Source: Conidiobolus incongruus B7586
Taxonomy: Eukaryota > Entomophthoromycota > Entomophthoromycetes > Entomophthorales > Conidiobolaceae
Assembly (NCBI GenBank): GCA_000697335.1
Contig: JNEM01013874.1
Span: forward strand, 17,548-81,547
DNA length: 64,000 nt
Direction: 5' to 3'
Shown here: positions 35,466 to 45,684 of the stretch, one piece after another
Layout of the letters: each line of letters opens with the position of its first letter
How positions within the stretch are numbered: position 1 is the stretch's first letter
Translations under genes and position numbers: made by a program
Notes under the pieces: model-generated
The model's database searches: none
Told to the model about the DNA's origin: nothing
What the model saw: only the letters and a program-made list of their open reading frames with translations

Positions 35466-37240
35466 TGCCAATAATATCAGTACGATTACACGATTTATTC
35501 TTGTATTCACTCATAGTCCATTGGATTTATATATTTCTAAAAGTGTCAATAATATAACTAACTTAAGATTTGTTTTGATAAAAAAATCAATGATTTAAAG
35601 CTTATTGAATACGATGATAAATAGTTATTTTCTAAAGTTTAAAATGTATGAATCAATTTTGATTTTTAATAATTATAAAGTAATTGATTGGATATAGTTT
35701 AATAAGTATTAATCATATTTTAATGATATAATCATTTTTAACTTTAAATATATACTGATTAAAATATTTAATTGATTATTTTAAATAATAATATTATAGT
35801 GATTTTATTTATCCAAATAATTAGTACAATTCGTTTAATTTATTAAAATTAAATATAGTTGATATTGATAAATATCTCATTATCAAATATTTTTAATTAC
35901 AATCTATTGGTAAAAACTGGTTTGAAAATATTAACTCCTATCAATCAATTCCAATTTCATACTCTTCAGTCACCTCTCCCTTGCTCTTTAAATAGCTATA
36001 TTGATTGTACTGATAGACACTCTGATATTATCAATGAAAACTCCCTATCAGTCTATTGCAAATATGTTTCAAAGTAATTTTAATATTCTCCCCTACATAC
36101 CTATTAATTACTAAAATATTTACACTTTTGATTTGTTATGGTGGTTGCTTTCTCTCGACCTGGGAGCAATTCGACCCTCATCCCTATACGCGGTCACAAT
36201 GCGAATGACGGTATTTGAGCAGCAATCAAATATATCTGAGATTAATTCGAGCATTTCAACTTGGAGATAGTTTTTTTAAGATGATACTTCGTATTTCTAT
36301 GGATTCAGATTTGGGAGATTTTTTGTGTTGATTAGTACATGACATTATACATAACTATAAAAGTTTGATATTAATCAATACTAGTGAAATAATACTATAT
36401 ATAATTATTAAAAAGAATCAAATTGATAAAAAAGTTTAATGGATTAAAATATGCATCTATTTTATATCATATATTATCAAATTAATCACTAAACATCTGT
36501 GTATAATAAATAAAAATATTGATTCAATACTTGATCATTTATCAGCATTGAGTGTAATTATCTGAAGTTATTGAATTTATTCAATTAAGAATAATCAACA
36601 TAAACAATATAATAATATTTTAGTTAATAATTGACTAATATCAAAATACCACAAATTATTAAATATTATATATATTGATAAAAAGCCATTTTAATTTAAT
36701 ACTAATAAAAAAATTAATAAATTATATAATAATATTCATTAATATTAAATAATTAAATTTGAATATTTATTAATTTATAAAAAAAATAAGATCAAAATAT
36801 TATATTAACAGATTTTTTTATATTTATATTGGGTTAATCAACTAATTGATATATATATATGTTTGTAACATTTGTTAAGCCTAAGAAATCTTATAAATAT
36901 AAAATTCATCACAATTTTACATACTATAGCGAATAATTTAATTACTAAATTTGATAATTTGTTCCAACTAGATAATTTAATAAATATGGAATCAAATGAA
37001 TTAAATAGTACAAGGACTAAAAACAATAAGAGTATTTTATTCAAAAATAAAGTAATATTTTTTTTCTGTATACTTTGATGTAAAAACTTAATATTGATTA
37101 TTTTATGTATGTAATTTAATTATTATACTTATTAATTGGATCTGAAGTATATATAATTCAAAACTATATTCAATTGATATAATTTCATAGAGTACTTTTG
37201 ATAAACCTATTTATTTATTTATTATTTTAAATTATGTCAT
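35466..37240. other. Spacer between NmrA-like copies 1 and 2
   Basis: AT-rich DNA apart from a small island at 36138-36218 that is much richer in G+C. The open frames at 35859-36077 and 36838-37078 have A/T-driven composition and are not called. Confidence 0.5.
36138..36218 (+). other. Compositional island with a 26-residue open frame
   Basis: About 110 bases near 50% G+C in surroundings near 15-20%. It contains an ATG-to-TGA frame of 27 codons (MVVAFSRPGSNSTLIPIRGH and six more residues). No tRNA or snRNA fold was found, and no homology is recognised. It could be an orphan exon, a small RNA, or a remnant. Confidence 0.3.
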
Positions 37241-38197
37241 TTATTTAAAATATGAAGAAATTAAATCAAAAATATTAGAATTTGAAGATTGCTTAGGTTT
37301 AAAATCACGATGATTTTCCTTGATAAAATGTTTAACTCCTTTAGGTTTTTCGCCAGTTATCCGTTCATATTCATCAGTGGTAGGCTCAAATTCGTTTTCC
37401 TTTGCAAGTTCAAAAATATCCAAAATCATATTAGTGTGAATTTCTGATAAATTTTCTTGTTTTAACAATTTTTTCATTTTATCTCGCGAAATATTAATAT
37501 ATTCGACCTTTTCATCAATTGCTTCGCTGATACATTTTGCTATTTCGTTGCCATCATGAGGTTTGTCACCAGTGAGACGAATGGTTCGATATTTGGAATC
37601 AGCATCAGCATCTTTATGATGTTTTGATAAAGCACAAGCGGCAGCATAAGAAACTTCACACTTAGAAATAGGTGCCACCTTGCCATGACCAATACTCAAT
37701 TCAAGCTTACCTTCATCCCTCACAGACTTAGAAACATGGATCAAATTATCAATTAAAAACCCACATTGAACAATAGCTCCCTCAAATTGCAATTTCTCAA
37801 ACATTGTTTCCAAGGTCCAAAACCCTCTCAAAGGACTATGTAAAGGAGATTTGTCAGAATGCCATTGCGATATGAGTTGGACACATCTGACATTTGCTTG
37901 CTTGACCTCTTTCATCATCTCCATTGCAATAAGGAATCCACTGTCACGAGAATGAGCAATAATGACTGCGGCATCCACTTTGCTCAAAGAATCCCTGACA
38001 TTACTCAGATCACCTTGCTTATATTGTACAACTTCAGCACCCATCTTCTCCAACTCTTCGCGCTTAGACTCATCCAAGATACCAGCCCCAACATATTCCA
38101 CATTATCTTTGAGTTTATCCGATTTCAAGAGACTATGGACAACTCCATAGCCCAAAGTTTCATCAGCTGCAAAAGTGAATACTCGTAGCTTAGTCAT
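37241..38197 (-). CDS. NmrA-like NAD(P)-binding protein, copy 2
   Basis: Paralogue of the gene at 34.6 kb and of that at 51.6 kb. Single exon, 318 residues, starting MTKLRVFTFAADETLGYG. The nucleotide-binding loop again reads A-A-D-E-T-L-G in place of GxxGxxG. Shared blocks include LISQW, GAIVQCGFLIDNLIHVSKSVRDEGKL, HGKVAPISKCEVSY, RLTGDKPHDGNEIAKCISEAID and ITGEKPKGVKHFIKEN. It has a C-terminal extension of about 15 residues (ending FDLISSYFK) that the others lack. Residues 1-60 differ from copy 3 at only about two positions, whereas residues 61-120 differ at about 18; the 40 bases before the ATG are also alike in these two copies. Function unknown; the sequence looks intact. Confidence 0.82.
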   Translation of the reverse strand: MTKLRVFTFAADETLGYGVVHSLLKSDKLKDNVEYVGAGILDESKREELEKMGAEVVQYKQGDLSNVRDSLSKVDAAVIIAHSRDSGFLIAMEMMKEVKQANVRCVQLISQWHSDKSPLHSPLRGFWTLETMFEKLQFEGAIVQCGFLIDNLIHVSKSVRDEGKLELSIGHGKVAPISKCEVSYAAACALSKHHKDADADSKYRTIRLTGDKPHDGNEIAKCISEAIDEKVEYINISRDKMKKLLKQENLSEIHTNMILDIFELAKENEFEPTTDEYERITGEKPKGVKHFIKENHRDFKPKQSSNSNIFDLISSYFK

Positions 38198-39832
38198 TAT
38201 AAAAGTTAACTAATTGTATATTGGTTAAAGAGATGGCAAGTGAGGTTTTATACTGAAAAAAAAAATCTAATAATATTACAACTAGTAATCATAAACTATA
38301 AATAATACTAATTAAAAGCATAATAAACCTTATAAATAAATAAACAATAAATAGGTCAATTATTTAAAGTTTATTAAAGTAATTGAATATTATTTAAGTT
38401 TTTTTTATCTAAAGTATTTTTATATTTTCTTTTTAAAGATAAATTATGAATATAAGTTTAATTTTTCTTTAATATTATATATATATGGTTCTAATTAAAA
38501 ATAATATATTATTAACAATATATACTTTAAATAAAAATTAATTATATATTATAATAATTATGAATAAAATATAAGCCAACAAGAAGTTATAATGGGTTAT
38601 GATGTCTTGCTTTACAATGGTCTAGAATAGAGCTTGAAAGATGAATCTAAGGTATAGAGGTATGAAGACAAAACCCTATCGTCTAAATGATTTAATCATC
38701 AAAAATCAATTAAGTTTGAAAAGTACTATAGTTTATAAACGATAAGTATCATTAAAGAGATATTTGATAAATTTATAGTCAATTAATTTAGATATATATA
38801 CATATATATCAAAGAATAAATAATGTTCATATAAGTATAACATATATATTTGATAAAATTATTTAATTGATCAAAAATATTATTATTCTTATATTTTTTT
38901 TCTTGGGATAAAATAATAACTTGAAAATTATAATAATTATATTATAATAAAATTAAAAATGATAATTAAGTTAATTTAAAATATTATAAAATTTTCATTT
39001 ATTTATTTAAAATTATTTCAATAATAATAATTTATAATATTTTTGATCAAAATTAATACTAATTGATAACTAACTTATCACAAATTAACAATTAGTTTAT
39101 TAATTAAATAAACAATTACTATAAAATAATACTATTTGAGAAATAATCCTAATGAATTTCTAAACTTGTGCTTGACTTAAATAACAAGGATGATAATCTT
39201 TATCAAAATACTCGATGGCCAATCCAAACAGCTCAAAATGACTGAGGATATGACTGAGAATAAATCACTGCCACTGGTTAAAGAGTTGACTGGGTTAGAT
39301 ATCTCTCATCAGAGTTTAGTATTCGGTGCTTAAACTTTGAATTTTAATATAACTTTAAAAATTTTAGGAATTTTTGATCTCTCAAAAATTAATTTACAAT
39401 AAAAATTTTTCAGGTGGTAATAAAAAATAATTATTAAATATAAATTTACAATTTGTTTATAAAGTTATATATTAATTTATATTCAATATAATTATTATTA
39501 TTTTTTATTTATAAATTTTAAATATTAATATTATTATTTATTATATTTTATTATTTTTGAATAATTATTTAATTCAATTTTTTTAATATTGTATTACATT
39601 AAAAAAAATTTTTTTATATTTATTAAAAATTAATAATCCCATAAAAAATAAATTAATAAAATAATTTTTATTTATTCAATCTTAATAATATATATATTCA
39701 TATATTTTAATTATAGAATTTTATTTTTTTTTCAAATATAGAAAATTAAATTAATATAAATTATTATTATTATTATTATTAAAATTTTTGTAATTAAATA
39801 TAAATTTAAATATAAAATAATATAAAAATAAA
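38198..39832. other. Spacer between NmrA-like copy 2 and BUD20
   Basis: AT-rich, with a pure ATT run of about 20 nt at 39761-39781. The stretches 38575-38700 and 39150-39330 are less AT-rich, but neither contains an open frame. A possible C/D snoRNA in the second was considered and rejected. Confidence 0.5.
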
Positions 39833-40225
39833 ATGGGTAGATTAGCTAGAAGTCGTAAACATAGAGGAATTCGTGATATTAAACGTAAATATCGTTTGAG
39901 ACGTAGAACTAAGGACTTAGACCAAATTCACGAAGATTTAGAACCTGAAAACGCCTCTAAATTGGAAAATCAGGAAGTGGACCCCGATTTGCCAGGGTTA
40001 GCTCAACACTATTGTATTCAATGTAGTAAATATTTTATCGATGAAACTTCCTTGAGTGAGCACAGAAGGGGTAAATACCATAAGAAGAGGTTGAGATTGT
40101 TGAGGGAAGCCCCTTATACTCAGAAAGAGGCGGAAATGGCAGCTGGGTTGGGTACGGATAATGGTAAGAGGTTAAATGCTAAGAAGAAGGAACAGCAACA
40201 GACTACAGATATGCAAACGGATTAA
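39833..40225 (+). CDS. BUD20: Bud20/ZNF593 C2H2 zinc-finger 60S biogenesis factor
   Basis: Shuttling factor that joins late nuclear pre-60S ribosomal particles and helps their export. Single exon, 130 residues. The N-terminus MGRLARSRKHRGIRDIKRKYRLRRRTKDLDQIHEDL is highly basic, as in all Bud20/ZNF593 proteins. One C2H2 zinc finger of the U1-like/dsRNA-binding type follows at about residues 62-83: YCIQCSKYFIDETSLSEHRRGKYHKKRL, with Cys-x2-Cys and His-x5-His. The tail (KEAEMAAGLGTDNGKR) also fits the family. The length is close to the human (134) and yeast (166) proteins. Confidence 0.93.
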   Translation: MGRLARSRKHRGIRDIKRKYRLRRRTKDLDQIHEDLEPENASKLENQEVDPDLPGLAQHYCIQCSKYFIDETSLSEHRRGKYHKKRLRLLREAPYTQKEAEMAAGLGTDNGKRLNAKKKEQQQTTDMQTD

Positions 40226-40654
40226 ATTTTCCTTATCAACGCTTTTATTTCTGTTTAATTACCATTACTCTATATTCTATTGGTCAATATCGAGTTTTTA
40301 ATCTTTTTTTTTTCATCCGATAATATCTTACCAATTTCATATCAAATTCGCTAACCTATAATAATATATAATATATCTATATCTCAAAGAATATTTGAAT
40401 ATACTTGGACGATATATATATATACATGATTATATCAATAAACATCAAAAAAAAATTTCTATAGATTTATAAAATTTATTAAAAACTTAATTGAATTAAA
40501 TATTAATTGAAAATTATATATTTTGATGATATATTAATTAGATAAAAATAAAAATTCAATGATTACAAATTTTTTAATATAAAATTATTTAATAATATAT
40601 TTATAAATAAATAAAAATCTATGATAATGCTCATTTTATAAAATAATAATTGAA
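40226..40654. other. Spacer between BUD20 and the Pro/Thr-rich orphan
   Basis: About 430 bases of AT-rich DNA between convergent genes; a short AT run near 40415. Nothing else seen. Confidence 0.5.
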
Positions 40655-41086
40655 CTATAGTTTAAGCTCTGATTCACAAAATGTAGGGTATTTTAATAAT
40701 TTTACAAGTTGTGGCAATAAGGGAACAGCCCAAAACACATTGGTAAAGAGATTTGGAACACTCCACAAAGGGTCCCAAATACTCAGTTTCTGAGATGGTC
40801 TTAGGGCCCAGAAGATATCTAGATTCTGTTGAATTGGCCAGACTAGTGTATTGGATGGTGAGGTTGTAGTAGGAGATGGTGGATACGGTGTAGGTGCAGG
40901 TTGACCAATCAGAGTGGGTGGAGCTCCTAGATTTGTGGTTGGCTTAGGATTCACAATTGTGAAAGTGATTGGAGGAATGCCTACACCTTTACCAGGTGTT
41001 GTATGAGCCATATTCAAATAGTGCCAAGTGTCAAAATCCAATAACACTTTAAAGTTCAGCCATATTAATCCATAGCTTACAATCAT
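40655..41086 (-). CDS. Hypothetical Pro/Thr-rich protein
   Basis: Not recognised. An ATG-started frame of 143 codons whose base composition (over 40% G+C) stands out from its flanks, which argues for coding history. Three parts: residues 1-30 hydrophobic/aromatic (WLNFKVLLDFDTWHYLN), residues about 30-80 a Pro/Thr/Gly linker (IVNPKPTTNLGAPPTLIGQP and PYPPSPTTTSPSN), and residues 85-143 hydrophobic and Trp-rich (IFWALRP, IWDPLWSVPNLF, VFWAVPLLP). No signal peptide of classical form. Met26 is an alternative start. It lies just downstream of GH16 on the same strand and directly after an (AAT)14 repeat. It could be an orphan gene, the end of a multi-exon gene, or a relic. Confidence 0.4.
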   Translation of the reverse strand: MIVSYGLIWLNFKVLLDFDTWHYLNMAHTTPGKGVGIPPITFTIVNPKPTTNLGAPPTLIGQPAPTPYPPSPTTTSPSNTLVWPIQQNLDIFWALRPSQKLSIWDPLWSVPNLFTNVFWAVPLLPQLVKLLKYPTFCESELKL

Positions 41087-41091
41087 AATTC

Positions 41092-41133
<42 letters not shown>

Positions 41134-41416
41134 TAGAAGAAATCATTCAACTATATTTTATTTAGAATAACCTCACAAGAAATCTAGTTCTATTTCAAAG
41201 GTTCCATTTATATTTAATAAATGGTGAATTTAAACTTGATCTGAAGTGTAATAAAATTCAACTGAATACCAACACTTCAACTGATAAAAATATATATTGG
41301 TATGTAATTAGTTTCAAATCCTTTAATTGATTATTCATTATATAATTTATTTTATATTATAATATTTATTCAAATTCTTAAATAATAATTAGTAAATCAT
41401 TTATTATTGATCTTCA

Positions 41417-41452
<36 letters not shown>

Positions 41453-41656
41453 CAATCATATATTAATTATTATATTTTTATAATAAATTTTCATTTGATT
41501 TTAAATCATTAAAATGATAATAGTTTATAATATATATATATGTTAATTTAATCATTCTAAAAACATATTCTATATTATGATTATAATAATAATGTAATAG
41601 ACAAAGATTATTTATTTAACAAAAAAAATGATTAGAATGAATTAATTATATTTTAA
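41087..41656. repeat. Spacer with two trinucleotide microsatellites
   Basis: (AAT)14 at 41092-41133 and (ATT)11 at 41418-41450, about 285 bases apart. The rest is AT-rich and without a gene. The two runs read as inverted copies of the same trinucleotide. Confidence 0.8.
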
Positions 41657-43150
41657 CTAGCATGTAGTATGTGATGATTTCTGAATGGGTGTTGGAGCTT
41701 GCTCTGATCGATGATTTGTTGAATGTGATCGATTGGGATGATTCTTCTTATCGGGATAATCCAATGAAGTGTGATTACTCTGAGGACCATATGCTGTTTT
41801 ATCTGGCTGATATACTCGAACCCAGTCAATGATGAACTCTTGGCCCCATGTTTTGGGATCAGTGTTGGGATCAAATTTACCACCTGGGAAGAAGTTACCA
41901 CCAACTGCAAGATTCAAAATGATGTGGAAATCTTGGTCCCATGGCTGACCAGGTGCTGTGTATGGTGAAGAATCTTTGGCTGCGGGAGATGTCCAGTCTC
42001 TAGCAGTCTCCACTTGATAAATATAATTATCATTGACATAGAAACGAATTGCCTTTTCGTCCCAATCCAAACCATACACATTGAATTCGTTACTAAGACC
42101 TTCGCGGGAGTACATCTTATTACTGTAAACGTTCTTGGGCCATTTTGATCCATAGTGAAGGGTATGTCCTATTTCGTCTGGCTTTTGACCTCTGCTCTCC
42201 ATTATGTCGAATTCTCCAGATGCTGCCCATGTGCCATATTTATAGTCTGTGGGAAGCATCCAAAATGCTGGCCAAAGGTAATTTCCATGTGGAAGCTTTG
42301 CCTTCATTTCGAAACGACCATATTTCCAAGAGCCTGCAGCGCGATTACTGGGGTTATATGTTCTGATCCTCGCAGTCTTCACTGGAAGTCGTTTTGTACA
42401 TGCTTGATCTGGGATAATTGACGGGTCAGCATTGCAATGGTCATTAGGGCCTAATTGGTAGCCCCCAGGCACATTGATTGCTCGCAGAATCAATTTACCA
42501 TCTTGTACACTGAGGACATCAGGATGATCTACATAGCATTGTTGTTCATCATTGCCACCTCCCCAGCAATTTATTTCATGGTACCATTTTGATCGATCAA
42601 GCTTATCCCCGTCGAAATCATCCATGAATACAAGCTTATAATTTGGTGGAAGTGGCGGACTTACTCCTACTCTGTAAGAAGTAGGAAGAGTATCACCACC
42701 AGTAGTAGGAATATCCACAGGATGTTCAAATCCAACCTTAGTACTCAATGTAGAATCCTGGCAGTGCTGGGGTAAATTTTTTCGATTGATACGCTTACCA
42801 TCCACCGGATACTGAGCTGGACAATATTTAAATTTTGGGAGGTTAACATCTTCAGCTTTTGAATAAATATCTATATCGTGAATTCTACCGCCAGCAACAT
42901 AATGAGTTCTATAACTCTGCTGAATTCCCTTCAAATCGAGATCGTCTTCAGCAGAAAAATTATGATAAAAATCTTCATCTAAAGCATTACTCTCGTCTTC
43001 TTCAGTTTTATTGCAATTGCTGGTATTTGAACCCATTTCAGATCTTAAAGATTCTACGATTGTATTTGCATTATTAGGTTGTGGTAATTGATTTCCAACT
43101 AACAGACTCACAAATAACAAATAAATCATTCCACAATATTTAGAATTCAT
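41657..43150 (-). CDS. Secreted GH16 endo-beta-1,3-glucanase family protein
   Basis: Laminarinase-type glycoside hydrolase of family 16, probably remodelling or degrading beta-glucan. Single exon, 497 residues. A signal peptide is clear (MNSKYCGMIYLLFVSLLVGN). An N-terminal region to about residue 165 is acidic, then Cys-containing (CPAQYP, QHCQDS). The GH16 catalytic domain covers about 170-450, with YKLVFMDDFDGDKLDRSKWYHE, GRFEMKAKLPHGNYLWPAFWMLP and the active-site motif GEFDIMES: nucleophile Glu313, Asp315 and acid/base Glu318 are all present. ILNLAVGGNFFPGG and WGQEFIIDWVRVYQ close the fold. The last 40 residues are a Ser/His/Asn-rich tail ending in Cys. Similar domains occur in fungal glucanases and invertebrate beta-glucan-binding proteins; the intact Glu residues favour an enzyme. 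Confidence 0.9.
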   Translation of the reverse strand: MNSKYCGMIYLLFVSLLVGNQLPQPNNANTIVESLRSEMGSNTSNCNKTEEDESNALDEDFYHNFSAEDDLDLKGIQQSYRTHYVAGGRIHDIDIYSKAEDVNLPKFKYCPAQYPVDGKRINRKNLPQHCQDSTLSTKVGFEHPVDIPTTGGDTLPTSYRVGVSPPLPPNYKLVFMDDFDGDKLDRSKWYHEINCWGGGNDEQQCYVDHPDVLSVQDGKLILRAINVPGGYQLGPNDHCNADPSIIPDQACTKRLPVKTARIRTYNPSNRAAGSWKYGRFEMKAKLPHGNYLWPAFWMLPTDYKYGTWAASGEFDIMESRGQKPDEIGHTLHYGSKWPKNVYSNKMYSREGLSNEFNVYGLDWDEKAIRFYVNDNYIYQVETARDWTSPAAKDSSPYTAPGQPWDQDFHIILNLAVGGNFFPGGKFDPNTDPKTWGQEFIIDWVRVYQPDKTAYGPQSNHTSLDYPDKKNHPNRSHSTNHRSEQAPTPIQKSSHTTC

Positions 43151-45189
43151 TTTATAATAAATTTTAAAAACTCTTATTATAGACTATTATAAAATATTAA
43201 TTAAAAGATATGATTAAATATACCACTAAAAAACAATGAAGAATTATTCGATATAAAGGCAATTTTAAGTTATTTAAATCACTATTAAAAAATTTGTAAC
43301 TTAACTAAATTGTAAGAAATTTGATTCAAATTTTAATTTTTTTTTAATTTACTAGAAATTTTAAAGTTTCATATTAGAATACTAAAACTTTTCAAGTTAG
43401 TTAGTTAATCCATTATTAAAGTTAAATTATTCTTTTCATTGTACCTTGTATAAATTCATTAAATTTTTAATTGAGAATTAATCTATTTTTATATTGAAGA
43501 ATGATTTTTCTGAGATAACATAATTATTACGTTATTTTAGTCTAATTTAAGTTAAATACATAATTAATTTATTCAAAAATAATTTGTTTTTAATTTTATA
43601 CCATCTATTAAGTAAATTGATATTTAAGTTTTCAAATTATTTTATCAAACATTAATTAGTAATTGATAGATATTATATTAACTGTTTTAAATGTTCATAA
43701 TGATTGTTACAATTTTAGCTTTAATATATAGCATTAAGTTCTACAAGTGTTAATATTAATACATATAACCAAAACATTTAACTAGACATATAATATATAT
43801 TTATTAAATCATTATTATTATTATAGTTGATTTGCTAACTCTCAATTTGAATATATTGAACCGAATTCAAAAATCTATTAATAAGAGCACTTTAGAACTG
43901 ATATAAATTTCAAACTTGGAAATATTACTAGGTTTTTCATTACCATTCTTTTACTAAATTATAATCATATACTTTGGTGAATTCTACCAATATAAAAATT
44001 GACATAATCCCATTAAACACCTTTAAATATTTTATTATAAATAACAAAAGTAATACTTGATAATAATAATAATAATAATAATTTATGCCATATTTAGAGT
44101 AATATATCCAAATTAAATGATTACAAAATTTAAATTAAATTTTGAAAATTTCGAGTTTTATAAAAATCATTTTAATGATAATATCTCTATAAACTATATT
44201 TTATTAATGTTTATAATAACTATAAAAAATTAAGTAAATTTTATTTAATTTTAATACGCTTACTTATTAAGTCTTATATTTAATATGATTCATCAAAATG
44301 AATTCACTCTTGAATTAAAATAATATAAATTTTATGTAATGTCTAATTAGAACTGTTACACTAATTTTCTGCTCTAAGTAGTACATACTCTCAACTGTTG
44401 ATTTTTCGTCATTTTTGTAGAAATAGACTTGCTATTAAGTTTATGTTGATTATGATAATATGATAAACCATGTAATTTTCATTTTTAGTTAGAGCAAGTT
44501 TGAAATCAAGTTATTAATTATCATTAAATCGCTAGATTATCTAGATTTTTAAAAAATCATATTTTTTATTATAAAAAATATTTATAAAACATCCTTATTG
44601 CTCAATGTATAATGTAATGACTTAAGTTTAAAGGTATTTTAGCCTATCAATCTGTTTTTATTCAACTAAATTTTGACTTAATCATCAATATTTATAAAAA
44701 TCATTCTGTAGATTTTGATATTTTCTTAATTTGATGAAATAGCAAATTTTTATCAAATAATAAGGGGAACAAGATAGTGAACAAGTTTTTTTAATTATTT
44801 TAATATAAATAATTGATCCATTTAAACTATTAAATAATATTATCCTAGTTACCAAAAGATATAATTTCATTTGATTTTATTATTAACAATTCAATCAATT
44901 AAATATTATCTAATAACTAATACTTTTCAAGCCTATTTAATCCAACAATATACATATCCACAATTAAGAATGATCAATTTATCAAAAGTATATTTTTAAA
45001 CATAAGGAGTTTATCTATAACATTGTTAATAAATATACTCTGAAATAATATTTAACATAATGAATAATGAAAAATTAAATTAAGTTTTATTAATTATATA
45101 TAATATTAACATCAATTATTTCATCATTGGGATCACTTGGATATCAATGAGAAAATTATTGTCTAATAAATTACTCAGATTTAATTAAA
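43151..45189. other. 2-kb AT-rich spacer
   Basis: AT-rich DNA between GH16 and the GPI-anchored protein. An AAT run lies near 44058-44080. No open frame or exon pattern seen. Confidence 0.55.
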
Positions 45190-45684
45190 TTAGAGGGCCA
45201 TGGCAGCGATGGATAAGACAACGGCTAGGGCACCAGAGCTAACTAAAGTTATAGAACCGCTGTTATTGGAAGAGATTTCACTGGCCTTGGGCTTTTCAGC
45301 ATCTTTGGTAGAGGTCTTATTGTCAGACTTGGAATCATCCTTATCCTTGTTATCCTTGTTGTCTTTGTCATCCTTGTTGTCTTTGTCGTCCTTGTCATCC
45401 TTCTTATCCTTGTCATCATTGTCTGACTTGGTACTCTTGGTGTAGCAGGTAGAGATGCAGGACACAAACTTAGTTTTATCTTCTTCCTTTTCACATTCTT
45501 TTCTGAAACAGTCAAGGGCAGTTTGAGCGTCATTGGGTTTGAGTTGGACATTGGGGATACATGGTTGAATACAGTTCAAATCAGTTCCACAGTTCTTTTC
45601 TTGTAGACATTTGAGACTATCTTGGCCAGCATCTTGAGCTAGTAAAGCGGATAACAAAGTAAAGAAAACGATTTTAGAGTTCAT
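45190..45684 (-). CDS. GPI-anchored 8-cysteine surface protein with Asp/Lys repeats
   Basis: Single exon, 164 residues, family not recognised. Three parts: a signal peptide (MNSKIVFFTLLSALLA); an eight-cysteine domain at about residues 20-85 (spacing begins KCLQEKNCGTDLNCIQPC and ends FVSCISTC); then a tract of about 40 residues made of short D/K units (KDDKD, NKDDKD, NKDNKD). The end is a Ser/Asn segment followed by a hydrophobic tail (TLVSSGALAVVLSIAAMAL), the pattern of a GPI-anchor signal. It is therefore predicted to sit on the plasma membrane or wall. The eight-Cys fold superficially recalls fungal CFEM domains, but the CFEM spacing was not confirmed. The D/K tract is low-complexity DNA and probably length-variable. 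Confidence 0.78.
   Translation of the reverse strand: MNSKIVFFTLLSALLAQDAGQDSLKCLQEKNCGTDLNCIQPCIPNVQLKPNDAQTALDCFRKECEKEEDKTKFVSCISTCYTKSTKSDNDDKDKKDDKDDKDNKDDKDNKDNKDKDDSKSDNKTSTKDAEKPKASEISSNNSGSITLVSSGALAVVLSIAAMAL

Noticed and set aside
36138-36218. tRNA-like or snRNA-like element in the G+C island
   Set aside because: No acceptor or anticodon pairing could be drawn and no U-snRNA motif is present.
37859-38188. Long antisense frames in NmrA-like copies 2 and 3 that code the same peptide
   Set aside because: Shared only because the 5' ends of the two genes are nearly identical DNA; not independent conservation.
39170-39265. C/D-box snoRNA candidate upstream of BUD20
   Set aside because: The C box does not match RUGAUGA and no terminal stem forms.
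40655-41086. Pro/Thr-rich frame as a 3' exon of the GH16 gene
   Set aside because: GH16 ends with its own stop after a complete domain, and about 570 bases with two microsatellites intervene without fitting splice signals.
45200-45445. Leu/Ser-rich frame opposite the D/K tract
   Set aside because: Complement of a repetitive Asp/Lys tract; artefact of low complexity.
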